In this document: positions 47,764 through 59,898 of the stretch, one piece after another
How positions within the stretch are numbered: position 1 is the stretch's first letter
Layout of the letters: the number at the start of each line of letters is the position of its first letter
Source: Hesseltinella vesiculosa
Lineage: Eukaryota > Mucoromycota > Mucoromycetes > Mucorales > Cunninghamellaceae
DNA: 64,000 bases
Direction: 5' to 3'
Assembly: GCA_002104935.1 (NCBI GenBank)
Contig: MCGT01000033.1
Coordinates: 1 to 64,000 of the forward strand
Program-made: the position numbers and the translations under genes
The notes under the pieces: model-generated
What the model was told of the DNA's origin: nothing
Database searches by the model: none
What the model saw: the letters and a program-made list of their open reading frames with translations, nothing else

Positions 47764-50700
47764 CTAGACTTGTGGCTCTAGTTTCTTGTAAAACAGTATA
47801 TATGCCGAATGGGTCTATTGTTTTGTATTTTTGAAATAGGCGAGTCAGATGGCATGTCGTCGGTTTTTTTTTTTTTTTTTCAGACTGTGCCTTTCTTTAC
47901 CTTGACTTTAGACGGATCCATCAGTGTAACATTGGGGTCTTCCAAATAATACCACTGTCTATTTAAGAAATTGCGTGCAGCAGAACCATCTTGTGTGCGG
48001 GGGATTTTTTTTTAAAAAAACAGGTTAGAGAGAAAAGGAGGGAATGCTTTGGTTGGGATTACAGTGGCCATGGAGAGTGTCTTGGCCCACGTGATTATTG
48101 ACGGCATACAGCTCATAGACAAGTGACCCAGTGTGATCGCCAAGCACCTGGTCCGTGAGATCCAAGCGGTCAGGGAAGGCAACGTCATCGTCCAATTTGT
48201 CATACCATCCACCGGGGGTTTGCTGGAACCGTTTGAGCAGAATCACCAAAGTGTCGGGTAGCCGCCATAGGTCGATTTTTTTTGATGCAGGCTGATGCTG
48301 CTGGCATTCGGGGCAGAGCCAAGCATCCACGTCCTGGAGGGTTTCTTGCTTGGTGAATTCATGCAGACAGTCCATCAATGTTGCCTGGTGTTTCTTGGGC
48401 ACTTCGGGTGGCGAGCTACATGCCGGCGTGAAGTCAAGCGTGCCGAACCAATGTTCCACCAAATGGTCTGGCCACCATTCCAACAGGATGCCCTGGCCTT
48501 GACGAAGCTGCATGGGCGGATGGAGTTTCGGCAGGCTGCATTGCCACAAAGCCTTTCCCACTGGGAAGTCGTCGTCGGCCAATTCAGGTTCGACAATCTT
48601 GAGAAGGACAGAAGGTGGTAAAGAATCTTGGGACACGTCATCGGTGATGGCGTGGCGGTGGCGGCGCAGCTGACGCGCAATGGAGGTCGATAATGCATTA
48701 GGCTTCGACAGGTCTTTGGTTAGCATGGCAACAGCCACAGGTTGGCAAAAGTGGGCGGCGAGGCAGTTGCGAAGGTGATTGAATCCTACTGGGGTCCGCT
48801 GACAATATACAGGAAACACGGTCCAGGCAGGATCCCCAGGTACACACGGCAGCTCGTACACATACAGGGTCGCAGCAGCAGCAATCATGGCCAAGGGTGC
48901 TCCATTGGACAGGACCTTGTTCCATTTGTTCTCCGAGATTTCTACCACGAGTAGCTAAAAAAAAAGTTGATTGAGCTGGCATTTTTTTTTAAGCGAGGTC
49001 ATGCCTTGGTTGATTCTTGCAGGCCAGCCTGAGTGGCCACTGCGATTTTCAACCGGTGAATGTCTGCCTTTTTGTCAAGAGAGAGGCTCAGGTGTTTGAT
49101 GGGCAGGGCCGGATCCAAAGGTATGAAAGAGACTGGTACTGACCGTTCCTGTCGAGACGGCAGCGGTAGCGACAAGTACATGAAAGGATCAAAAGTGGTC
49201 GATGTCTGCAAGTTGTATTAATACAAAAAAAAAAAAAGGCAATGCTGAGCATTATTTCTCACTTTTTTGCTTTCTACCTTGCTACAGACAGTGCAGGTCA
49301 GGACGCTTCGGAACTGACCATGGAAGAGGTCGCTGATGATGGAGTCATTTCGAGATTTGTGGTAGGACCAGCTGAGATTGGCGAATTCTTTCTCGGGCAG
49401 GTCAGCCTGTTCAGACAGGTCCATGTAAGGTTTTTTGTCGACACGGTTCAGATCTTCATGCAAGCCATCTAACAATGTGGCCACGAGCTCTTGCGCATCT
49501 TGTCGTTGATATGCTTTGAACATTTCGTTGAATTGGCCGATATGATACTATAATAGGCAAGTGAAGAAAGTTAAAGAGTTGCTCCATCGTAGAAAATGGC
49601 GTACACGGAAGTCTCTCGGTGTTAGCACAGGCGCCTGGCCTTGCCAAATGTCTCGGAGCAAACCAGCATAACTTGTAGCAAGAGCACCGCCCATGCCCAA
49701 TGGGTTGTCATGGTTCAGTTCCTGCTTGTACTTTCCAGCTAACATGGTAAAAAGTGACATGGGTTAGTAGGCATGCATTTCGGTTTTTATTTTCCTATTT
49801 AAGGATAGGTACCGAGGAACCAGTTGGTCAACGTTTCTGTATTGGAGAGGCATTGCAGGGCTGAATTCATAAAACAGGTGTGGCCAAGGTTGTAAAGGCC
49901 AACAGCACCGACTTGCACTGGAAGGGAAGGGGTGAGTTGGTGGTGGTCACCACACATAATCAAGATTGTGCCTTGTGACAGCGAGTGATCACGCATGGTG
50001 GTTTTGCCGTCCGTGTCCTCCAAGTGCAGATATTCTACATCAGAGGCAAGCATGGACAAGTTGGTCACAAAGGCGTTGGGCAGCTTTGGGTCGTCTTTCA
50101 CATGATACAAGTGTGCGTTCACTGAAGATGGCAAGCCGAGCGCTTTCAAGGCAAGGGGGACGAATTGCTTGACAGGTGTGGAGGAGGGCACGGTCAGGAG
50201 CGGCGGCTTTTCTTCAGGCGCTTGCGCCAGGGCATACAGCTTAAACGTGGGTGGGTAGACCTCGACCAGAAGAGTTTGGTTGACATCGTCTTCCTGGACA
50301 ACCTGCCTACCAACTGGCTGACCAAAGCACCCGTACCTGCCATATATGAAAACAGTAAAAAAAAAACTCAGAGATAATGGTTACAAAAAAAGACAACCAA
50401 CCATTGAGCAAGGGCACGCCAGGCCAGGTTGGGAACAAGTACGTAATGTTGATCTTGGACCATATCCAGGGTCAAGAAGAGTCCATCATCGTCATAGAAG
50501 ATCGAAGTGTCGATAGGACCGGGCACGCGGTCTGACGATTGGGATTGCCATCGCTGGTACCAACCAAAAGGCACAAGAAACCAGGTGTCATGGACACGTA
50601 ATGGCGTTTGCAGAAGTTGCCGAATGTACGGTAGTTGGTCGTTTGGTGTGAACGATGGGATCCCGGTAAATGGGTCGTCGATGATGTTCGATTTTGCCAT
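47764..50700 (-). CDS. Ubiquitin carboxyl-terminal hydrolase, UBP12/USP15 type (short divergent tandem copy)
   Basis: Exons 50700-50402, 50336-49813, 49738-49605, 49547-49278, 49205-49005, 48954-48063, 47989-47901 and 47814-47764 give 819 residues. It shares domain order and most intron positions with the copy at 43175-47251: DUSP ([16 protein letters not shown]), Cys box [20 protein letters not shown] (Cys about 254), [20 protein letters not shown], zinc pairs CTVC and CPEC, and a His box completed across an intron (GHYGSAARN, His about 773). The catalytic Cys and His are kept, so activity is likely. It lacks the Ser-rich N-terminus and the long acidic insertion. It has one extra intron (49812-49739, at WFL/AGK). 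Intron 5 (49004-48955) appears to use a GC donor (GCATGA) where the paralogue has GT. This is a tandem duplication followed by divergence. Confidence 0.9.
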
Positions 50701-51304
50701 AGAGGAACGTGGTCAAAGGCTAGCCTGAAAAAGGGTGAGAAAAAAAAAAAGGAAAAATCATGCGCGTAAGCCGATTTTTGTTTTGTTTTTGTTTTGCCGC
50801 TGCCCAAGTGGCGTAGGATAAAAAAACTCGGTTCCCATGATTAGTGCAAAGGTAAATTAGTTCGAAGACAAATTAGTGCAAGGGAGAGGCTTTTGTATTG
50901 CCTGGTAAGGTCGATGGCGAAGGTCGACGGGAGTGCTGGACCTTCCGCATTTGGCGGACAGGATGCGGAATACGAAAAATCGTTTGTCACGAAATCCTCG
51001 TTTTTTCCTTTTTGTGTTCTCTTCTCATTACTTTTTTTTTTCTTATTATTCATACTTCATTTGATATACAACCCTTGCTCCTATTGTCATCTCATCTACA
51101 CAGTCAAAGAATCGATTATCAGGCAAGTCAGGTCATGAAACAGACGTTGAACATGGATGGAACAGTGTGGCAAAAGGATTAACACATTTTGGTTCTCCTC
51201 CCTTGTGTAGCCCGCTCTTTTTTTTTTTTTTTTTAATAGTCTTCCCTTCTTTTTCAATTGATTCGTCCTTCTCCTTACAGCAAAGTCTATACCGCCACTG
51301 AGTC
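50701..51304. promoter_or_regulatory. Divergent intergenic region between a deubiquitinase and a HECT ubiquitin ligase
   Basis: The 604 bp between the start codons of two head-to-head genes must hold both promoters. T-rich tracts occur before the plus-strand ATG; no TATA box or known operator is evident. Confidence 0.5.
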
Positions 51305-54300
51305 ATGTCAAGTACTGGAAAAGAAAGGTAACGATGCTCTTCTGCAGAGGGTTCATAAACATCCTTCCTGGCCTTCAACTCACCAGCCGTTTTGAAAGTC
51401 GACGAAGAAAAGAATCCTCAGGTGCTACGGGTTCTACTTATTCTACCAAGCAGCTTGGAAAACGCAAAGCTTCAAAGACATCTCAGAATGAACGCAAGAG
51501 ACGTACCACTCCTACAAGAAAAGGAAAAGGAAAACAAGAGACCCTTGACTCAACGTAAGTGAACGCCCATCTGCTGCTGTATTAGATCTTGTTCACAAAG
51601 GAAACTCAACCTTGCTATGACTTGTATGCCATGACTTAGGGATCCCGTGGCTATCCAAGATCTGAACTCACCGTCCACTACCGATCCTCATGAATGCAGC
51701 TCAGATGATGATGTTGACATGCATGAATCAAGTCCAGTGATTGTCAAGACTATCTCAGACAACCCTACTTGGGCGTCGTCTGACGACACCGACGATGGCG
51801 AAGGCTTATTTACCGCCAACCCTAGCCATATCAGTGGTCCTAAAGACCATAAGAGTGACGAAGACGACGAGGAAGACGATTTCTTCTTTGATATGGATGA
51901 AGCTCATCAAGATAAACCCCGTGACGACACCGCGATGGATCTGGACGGCGAAGACGGTCACGATGAGGAGGAGGAGGAAGACGACGATGATGATGATGAT
52001 GATGACGATGACGAACTTTCACGACTACGACAACACTTGGGGCTCCATATGCCAGGCTTGTTTGGCAACGGACTGTTGGGCAACGGTGGCCAATTCCGCA
52101 ATATCCTCAATAACTTGAACAACAGCGAAGAGCCAACCCAGCAACTGATTGCTCTGCAGGAATTAGCCGAGACCCTGTCTATCAGCAACGAAGAAACCCT
52201 TCTGGGCCTGTTCCCTTGCGATGCGTTTGTCAAGGCTTTGGTCAAAATCATGAAGGGCCCCGAGATGGATGAAGATATGCTGCTAGCCCTGGCCATGAGT
52301 GAACAAGACGGCGATGGGTTGGGACTACAAGGTGGCAACCCGGAAATGATTCTGCTGGCCTGCCGGTGCTTATCGAACTTGTTGGATGTCCTGCCTTCTG
52401 CAGCTTCCAGTGTGACCTCCAATGGCGCGATCCAGCTACTGTGTGACAAATTGAAATCCATCCAATATATCGATTTGGCCGAACAAGCTCTTGGGGTAAG
52501 TGATGAAAAAAAAAAGACGTGTATTGACACTTTTTTTTTGTTTAACTTGGGGCTTGCAAAGGCGCTGGAGAAAGTGGCAAGTCATGTGCCTCGATCAGTG
52601 GTACAAGAGCAAGGCATCAGTGCGGCTCTGGCATTTTTTGATTTTTTCAGTATCCATTCACAACGAACAGCCTTGAAAACAGCCGCTCATTGCATGCGCA
52701 ACATCGATACCAGTGCACTACCTCAAATTCTGGAGATCTTGCCAACACTTCGCAACACCTTGACCTACTCGGATCGCACCGTCGTGGAACTCACGTGCTT
52801 ATGCTGGGCTCGCCTGGCCGAAAGCTTCCGCCACCATCGCACCTGTTTGGAGCAGGTGCTCTCCGTCGATCTTTTGCAGTCCATGCTGTCCCTGTTGCCA
52901 ATCTCGGGCAATGTCAATGCTGTGCGCCAAGGTGCCTTTCACGACTTGCTACGTGTGCTGCGCTCCGTTTCCAAGGCGTCCCCTGCTCTTGGGTATGAAC
53001 TGCTAAAGCTGGACATGGTTACCTATTTTTACAAAATCCTTACCGGCCACCTGGACCTGCCCGATCCTGAACACGCATCTGCACTTTCATTGGATACCAA
53101 ATGGCACGATTTTACTCTGCTCATCTTGAAAATCACCATCGATCTGTTACCCCCATTGCCCAAAGGTAAGCTGAAGAAAAGAATGGGGTTCCCAGTCATT
53201 TCACATTTCCATTCTTTTTTTATTTTTTTATTTATTTATAGACGGTCCGTTTAGTCGGAAACGATTCCAAGACATGGAGCCAGTGGCTCTGCGCACACGA
53301 TCAGCCAAACATCATCAATTGCCACCAGCAGCCACGAGCGGTATGGCCTTGCCGTCCTCTGCCTCGTCCAGCCAAACGCAAACCTCGCCAGGGATGAACA
53401 GTCGAGCCCCCACACCATCGTCTGTGTCATCCTCCCAATCGCAACCAACCCTACCACCTGCCAATGATGCCTGTTCCCCTGATCCCCGCATCCAGCAACT
53501 CAAGGACAACCCAGCGCTGTTGCAGCGTATCGGAAGCACTTTGTTCCCTATGCTCCTGGAAATCCATGCTTCCAGTGTTCACCTTTCTGTGCGCCAGCTG
53601 GTCACCCATCTCCTTGTCAAACTTGTTTATTTTATGGATGCATCGATCCTCCGCCCAGTTTTGGCCAATGTGCCGATGTCTGGTTTCTTGGTCGGATTGT
53701 TGGCCCAGCAGGAACGCTCGACCTTTGTCATGGACACTCTCTACCAAGTCGAGTTTTTGCTGGACAAGCTGCCTGAGGTGTACGTCTCTCTTTTCCACCG
53801 GGAAGGCGTGTATTATGAAATTAACGACCTGGCGCGCAAATCTCTCTCCGAGGACCCTCCTGTGCCAGCGACACCGGCAGCGGTATCGCCTGCTTCCTCC
53901 AGTCTGATGCCATCCCTGCCGTTTGACTCGGACACCAACAGCGAGTCTGGCCGTTCACAAGTCCAGACACCCACGTCATCGCAAGAAGAACCTGACAGTC
54001 TGAACCGTCTACAGTCCCACCTGCCGTCGTCTGGCTCTCGACACCATCACCCATCACCTTTGTCACGTCAAGCTCACGACACGTCTTTGTTGTATCCTTT
54101 CCGTATATCCCGTCTCCAACACCAAGACGCCTCTGCCGCCGAAGATGCGCCGGGCATTGGTCACGGTCTTGCGCGCCGGTCAATCATCCAGCTGGCGCAG
54201 TCCATCATCAAGCAGTACACCGCCGCCTCCGAAGCCATGGAAAGCACCGATGCTATCGACACGTCGTCCTTGCAACGCTGGCAACATTCAGCCCAACAGC

Positions 54301-57261
54301 TCCGTCATGGCACCTGTGACCTTGCCCAGCTGGTCAGTGATATGACGACCTATGGGTTGAGCAGCTTTGAATTGTTGAAATCCGGCTTGCTGGATGCCCT
54401 GCTAGCCTACGTGACGCAGGATGACCTGCAGCAAGACAGCCTGGGCCCCAGCCTGCCCTTGGCACAACGTCGCCAAGCGCTCTGTGACATATTCAAGAGC
54501 ACCATGGTGCTGGAAGGTGGTGTGATGGTTGCTCCTGCCCTCGCCTTGTTGGTCAAACGGCTTCAAGAATTGTTTACGCGCTTTGAACGTTTCGAAGTCG
54601 TCACGCCCTTGTCAACCTCTTCCGACACCGCCTCCGCTTCTTACAATGACAGCCAACGTAACCCTGTGCAATGGCTAGCCAAGAACATTCGACTCCGACT
54701 TTCTGGCCAAGGTCCAGATTTACCCTCAGAATACCAGCAACTCATGGTCGCCACCCATGCTGTCGCCACCTTTCAAGTGCTCGAAGACTACCTTTTGCCC
54801 CGGATTGAGAAGTCCCAGTATCTCAAAGACCTCATGCAACAAAACAAGGCCGATTCCTCGGATGAACTTGATGTGGATGAGCAGGACGTGCTAAAGGTAA
54901 AATAAATGAGATAAGTGAAAAAAAAAAAAAAAACTCATTATCGCCGTGTTTTCTGTTTCTAGGTGACTGCTGCTTCCACACGTCGAGAAAGACGCAGCCA
55001 AGCATCCACCTCGACGTCGGCCGAGCAGCAAAAATGGAAGATCCAGTTTACCATCAACAATCAGCCTGTAGCTTTAACATCGACCATTTATGGTGCCTTG
55101 CATCAGTCCTACCTGCAGCAGCAGGCCGCCATATCACGCCGCCATCACGCCCACCAACCACCATCCACCCCACCTCCGATTTGGACCCAAACCAATGTGG
55201 TGAATTACCGGCGTGTACCTGCGTCAGAAGTGCCGGACGCATCGGCTTCGCCCTCTGCCAATGCTGCCACTGTAACGGTGCCCAAGCAAATGGCCAGCAA
55301 AGGTTCGCCGTGCATGAAAATATTGCAGCTGCTCCAAGCCTTGGTTACCCTGTGGCACCCATGGCAAGACCAGGACTCCGTCAACGTCCAACCGCTGCTA
55401 CCGCCCTCTCAGTTTATTAACCGCAAACTGGCTGCCAAGATGCAACGGCAGCTGGAAGAGCCTCTCATTGTGGCCAGCGGCTGCCTGCCAGATTGGGTTG
55501 GTTATTTTATGCACGACTTTCCATTCTTGTTCCCGTTTGATGTGCGGTATTTGTACTTGCAAAGCACGTCCTTTGGCTATTCGCGTCTGATCACCCGTTG
55601 GCAGAATCTTCAGTCGCGCAATAACACCCAGAATGGCCAGAGCCGTGTCGACCGAGCTGAGTCATCCCAGCGAGACCAGCAGCAGCAGTACCCGATGCTC
55701 GGCCGCATGGAGCGCCGCAAAGTCATGATCCGCCGAGACCAAATCCTTGAATACACCATCAAAATCATGGACCTGTTTGGTAGCTCGCCGTCCATCCTGG
55801 AAATCGAATACACAGACGAAGAAGGCACCGGCCTGGGCCCGACGCTGGAGTTCTATGCCCTGGCGTCCCAATCCTTTTGCAAGGCTTCAACCAACATGTG
55901 GCGGCCACTGTCCTCTCCGTCCGATACAGATCCCGCCTTAGCTCCCGAGGATGCCTTTGTCGATACCCCTCATGGCCTGTTCCCTGCCGCCCTGTGCAAA
56001 CGCCAAGCTGTCAAATACCGTAAAAAAGTCATTCAGCTCTTCAAATCCCTCGGTCAATTTGTAGCCAAGGCCATGCTTGATTTCCGCATCATCGACATTC
56101 CCTTTAGCACTTCCTTTTTTAAACTCCTGCTTCAACCCAACGTGGATCTCATGTCCCTTATCAAGGTAGAGCCCTTCTTGATTTTAGAACACCCTTTTCA
56201 TTTTTCCTCTCGCTCTTTTATTTTTACAGGAGCTTGATCCTATGCTTGGTAAGTCTTTGGCTCATCTGCAAAACTTTGTCGACAAGAAACTGTTGATCCG
56301 GGCCGATCCCAGCTTGGTAATGGGCAATGGTAGTATCACAAACATCGGACACTGACCTCAGTCCCACTCTTTTTTTGTTGTCTGCAGTCTGCTACAGAAA
56401 AGGCGGCCCAAATCAAAGACATTGTCGTAGATGGGGCTTGTCTTGAAGATTTGTGTCTGGACTTTACTTTACCAGGGCAACCAGACGTAGAGCTCAAGGT
56501 AAGGGCAGGCGAGTGCATTGCATGATGGACATCCCAATTTTTTTTTTTTTTAATAGCGGCATGGGTCGCATATTGCGGTGACTATTCAGAACATCGAGGA
56601 ATATCTGCAATTACTGGTAGACATGATCGCTGGAACTGGTGTGCAAGAGCAGATTGGGGCGTTCCGTGACGGCTTCAATGGGCTCTTTTCGATGGAAGAT
56701 CTCCATGTATTGACCTATCAAGAGCTTGTATCACTGTTTGGCTCGTCGGATGAAGACTGGTCTTATGCAAGTAAGGTTTTATTTGTGTCATGCATTCCCC
56801 TGTCTCTTTTGATGCCGAGCCTCACCTGCTCTTTTCTTGTCCTTTTCTCTAGCTCTTGCTGACACGATCAAGGCTGATCATGGCTATACCATGGAAAGTG
56901 CCACGATCCAATACTTGTTGGAAATCCTGTCGGAAATGACGACACAAGAACGACGTGATTTTCTGCAATTCACCACAGGGTCTCCAAGATTGCCACTTGG
57001 AGGTAAAAAAAACAGTCTTTGCCTTCGAGGACCAGACTGCCTGACCCCCTTTTTTTTTAAATAGGCTGGCGAGCCATGCGGCCGATGTTCACGGTGGTGC
57101 GCAAGAACTGCGATTATCCATTGACCCCGGATGATTATTTACCCTCGGTGATGACCTGTGCCAATTATCTCAAGATGCCCGAATACTCTACCAAAGAAAA
57201 CATGCACAGGCTCTTGATGAAATCCATGCAAGAAGGCCGAAATAGCTTTTTATTGTCCTAA
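51305..57261 (+). CDS. HECT-type E3 ubiquitin ligase, UFD4/TRIP12 type
   Basis: Exons 51305-51327, 51387-51554, 51640-52495, 52562-53165, 53242-54896, 54963-56165, 56230-56316, 56388-56498, 56557-56770, 56853-57002 and 57065-57261 give 1755 residues. The N-terminus is basic, then acidic with an Asp run. An armadillo-repeat region typical of UFD4/TRIP12 follows (about 170-480, ALEKVASHVPRSVVQEQGIS; NNSEEPTQQLIALQELAETL). Long disordered linkers precede a C-terminal HECT domain: YTDEEGTGLGPTLEFYALAS, KSLGQFVAKAMLDFRIIDIP, and the catalytic loop LPSVMTCANYLKMPEYST (Cys about 1722), ending EGRNSFLLS as HECT ligases do. UFD4 builds ubiquitin chains in the ubiquitin-fusion-degradation pathway and assists the N-end-rule ligase. 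The short first exon (7 codons) is inferred from an ATG and good splice sites. Confidence 0.94.
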
Positions 57262-57471
57262 TCCTCCATGTTGTCCTATTGGTATCGCTGTCATTCCCTT
57301 TCTGCATTCACCACTCTTTCTCCTTTTGGATACCTTCTCCAATCTTTTCAAGCATCCACATTCACATCCCATGACGAAAAATAAATAAAAAATAGGTTCG
57401 TTGATCTTTGTGGGCTCTGTTGTCGCATGTCTCTTTGAATAACATCTTGGTCGTTTATGGATCAAAGAAAG

Positions 57472-59211
57472 TTATTGCTTATAAAAGGATTCCAATTCTT
57501 CCACATCTTCTTTAGAGCCGAGCCACACACCTGATCGGTCGTGGATGTGTTCGGGGACAATGTCTAAGGCGTTTTGGGTACCGGTGGAGGCCTTGCCACC
57601 AGCTTGTTCGACCAGGTAGGCCATGGGGAACACTTCGTACAAAATACGGAGCTTGCCGCGCTTGGACTTGGCATCAGCTGGGTAACCGAAAATGCCGCCT
57701 ATCGAATGAAATAGAGTGGTTTAGCAAGGGTAGGAAAAGAGGGGAGGCTTACCATAGAGGAGAGTGCGATGCACATCGGACACCATGGAGCCGACATAGC
57801 GAGCGCTGTATTTTTGCTTGACTTGATCCACATACTTCTTGCAAGGTTCATCGAAATACTTGTAGTTGCCTTCGTTGACAGAGTAGATCTTGCCGCGAGA
57901 AGGCATGGTGATCTGGAATGAAGAAAAGCGTGAGGGGGGAGGAAGACTTTGGAGGTTGCTTACGTTAGGGTGGGTCATGATGAATTCGCCAATGGCAGGG
58001 TCCAGAGTGAAACCGTTGACACCGTTACCGACGGACTAGAGTATAAATAGGTGAGTATGATTACCTCCCAAAAAAAGAAAAAGACTTACCAAGATCATTT
58101 CACAATAAGAGCCGTACATACAATAGCCGGCGGCGATCAAGTCACGGCCACTGCGAATCAAGTCCTTTTCGGATGGGTTGTTTGAGTCATCCTACAGTCA
58201 TAAAATTAAAAGTGAGCCCAGCCTGTCTTTGCTACGCTGTTTATCTATTTTTACCACTTTGAAGATGCCAAAGATTGTACCGATAGACACACCACAGTCA
58301 ATGTTGGAGGAGCCATCCAAAGGATCAAAGGTGACAATGTATTTACCGCGCTGTTCGGGGTCTTTGATGACCATGGCGTTGTCATCTTCTTCAGACACCA
58401 ACAAGCAGGCCTTACCAGAGGCAATCAAAGCGTTGCGGAAAATATCGTTGGCCAACACATCCAATTTCTTGACATCTTCGCCTTGCACATTGGCCTTGCC
58501 AGCCAAGCCCAACCTAACAATCAAAAAAAAAGGTGAGGATCGACCTGACCGTCAAACCTTGTCACCACGTTTTTTTTTTTTTTTTTTTTCGCCATGCCAC
58601 GTTTTGCTATTTATCTCTTTGTTGGTCTCCTATTTTCTCTATCTATTTTGACATATCACCAGGTCTCCTATTTCTTCTTGACACTTTTTTTTTTTTTTTT
58701 CACTGTCTCGGATGTTGGCTCAGACGATCGCTTCTCCTGATTTTTCGCACACAAGGCATCCGCACTGACAACCTCTGCTTACAAATTGATCAAACCAGCT
58801 TGCTTGACTTTGGAGGCAACAAATTTACAGCCAAATTGGATGGCACTCAACAGAAGGGTCAAATCACCCGTGGCTTCCGTCACATGCTACCAAAATAAAG
58901 TTTGTTAGTATTCCAGTATCTTTCACTCGCAAAGAAAAACAAAAAAGAAACGTGGCTAAAAGGGGTGGAGGGGAGGGGAGGGACAAAAATGGATAGGAAA
59001 GAGATAAAAGAGAGGAGGGCTGAAGGAGGGACATCCGAAAAAACCGCCATCACGAATAAAAAATCGATACAACAAAAGATGAGGAGAGGGCGAGGCTTGA
59101 GAGGGGGGGGGGAGTTTGACAGGGTGGATTTACCTGTTGTTGCGAAAGCACCCAACGCGTCATTGTAAGTAGATCTTCGCCATGACCAGTCTGAATTTCG
59201 TCGAATTGCAT
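57472..59211 (-). CDS. FBP1: Fructose-1,6-bisphosphatase
   Basis: Exons 59211-59134, 58886-58783, 58513-58255, 58191-58090, 58035-57964, 57912-57753 and 57698-57472 give 333 residues, the normal length. The enzyme hydrolyses fructose-1,6-bisphosphate to fructose-6-phosphate, the committed step of gluconeogenesis in the cytosol. The metal-binding signature [20 protein letters not shown] is at about 123-142, SEEDD provides further ligands, and the substrate-site block [20 protein letters not shown] is near the C-terminus. In yeast FBP1 is glucose-repressed and degraded through the GID ligase, which recognises an N-terminal Pro at position 2; here residue 2 is Gln, so that N-degron is not visible. 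It converges with the HECT ligase gene (210 bp between stop codons). Confidence 0.97.
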
Positions 59212-59898
59212 GTTGTAATACTATTTATTTTTGTAAAAGAGTAGAAAAAAGAAAAAGTAAATAAATAAAAGAGCGTTTGGCGACAGAAAGAAAAAGAACT
59301 CTGGGGTGTCCAAATATGGTAATCAAAAACTCTCAAACGGGCGGGCAAAATGGGTGTTTCCGGCTTGGAGGTTCCCTGTTGTTCCGAGGATTTGTCTTGT
59401 CACGACTGACAAAACCTGGCTGCTTTTCAAAAACAGGGCTAGTTGAAAAATCTTTACATAAAAATAAATAAATGATGCTGAGGCATAAAAGTGTATATGC
59501 CCAAGTCAGGCATAGATTGAAAATAAAGAGACAGTGTCGAGGGCAACTCCTGCCTTTTCCAAAGAGTTTTTTTTTTTGCCACCAGTGGGTCACCATGGAA
59601 CAAATCTCTCTCTTCTGAACAGGGAGGCTTACAATGTAAGGTCACCTTTTTACTGTTTTTGGATACATGCAGTTCAAACCCTCCTAACGATTAGGAGCAG
59701 ATCCTTCAAAAAGAATAAAAATCAGGATTTTTTTTTGTCAGGGAGCAAGGGACCTTGCTTGTTATCAAAGGGGAAAACAAGAAAGCTTGTCAACCAAAAG
59801 GAGTCCACTCCCTCTCCACCCAACGTATAAAATCATATTGACCTTTTTGCATTCATTCTTTCTTTTGTGTTGTCTTTTTTTCCTATTCTTTTTCAATC
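59212..59898. promoter_or_regulatory. Divergent intergenic region between FBP1 (-) and the DDHD phospholipase (+)
   Basis: This 687-bp stretch separates the start codons of two divergent genes. The plus-strand gene has a TATA box at 59826-59832. No other site is convincing. Confidence 0.5.
59826..59832 (+). promoter_or_regulatory. TATA box of the DDHD phospholipase gene
   Basis: TATAAAA 73 bases before the ATG at 59899, followed by a T/C-rich leader, as is common in fungal promoters. Confidence 0.5.
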
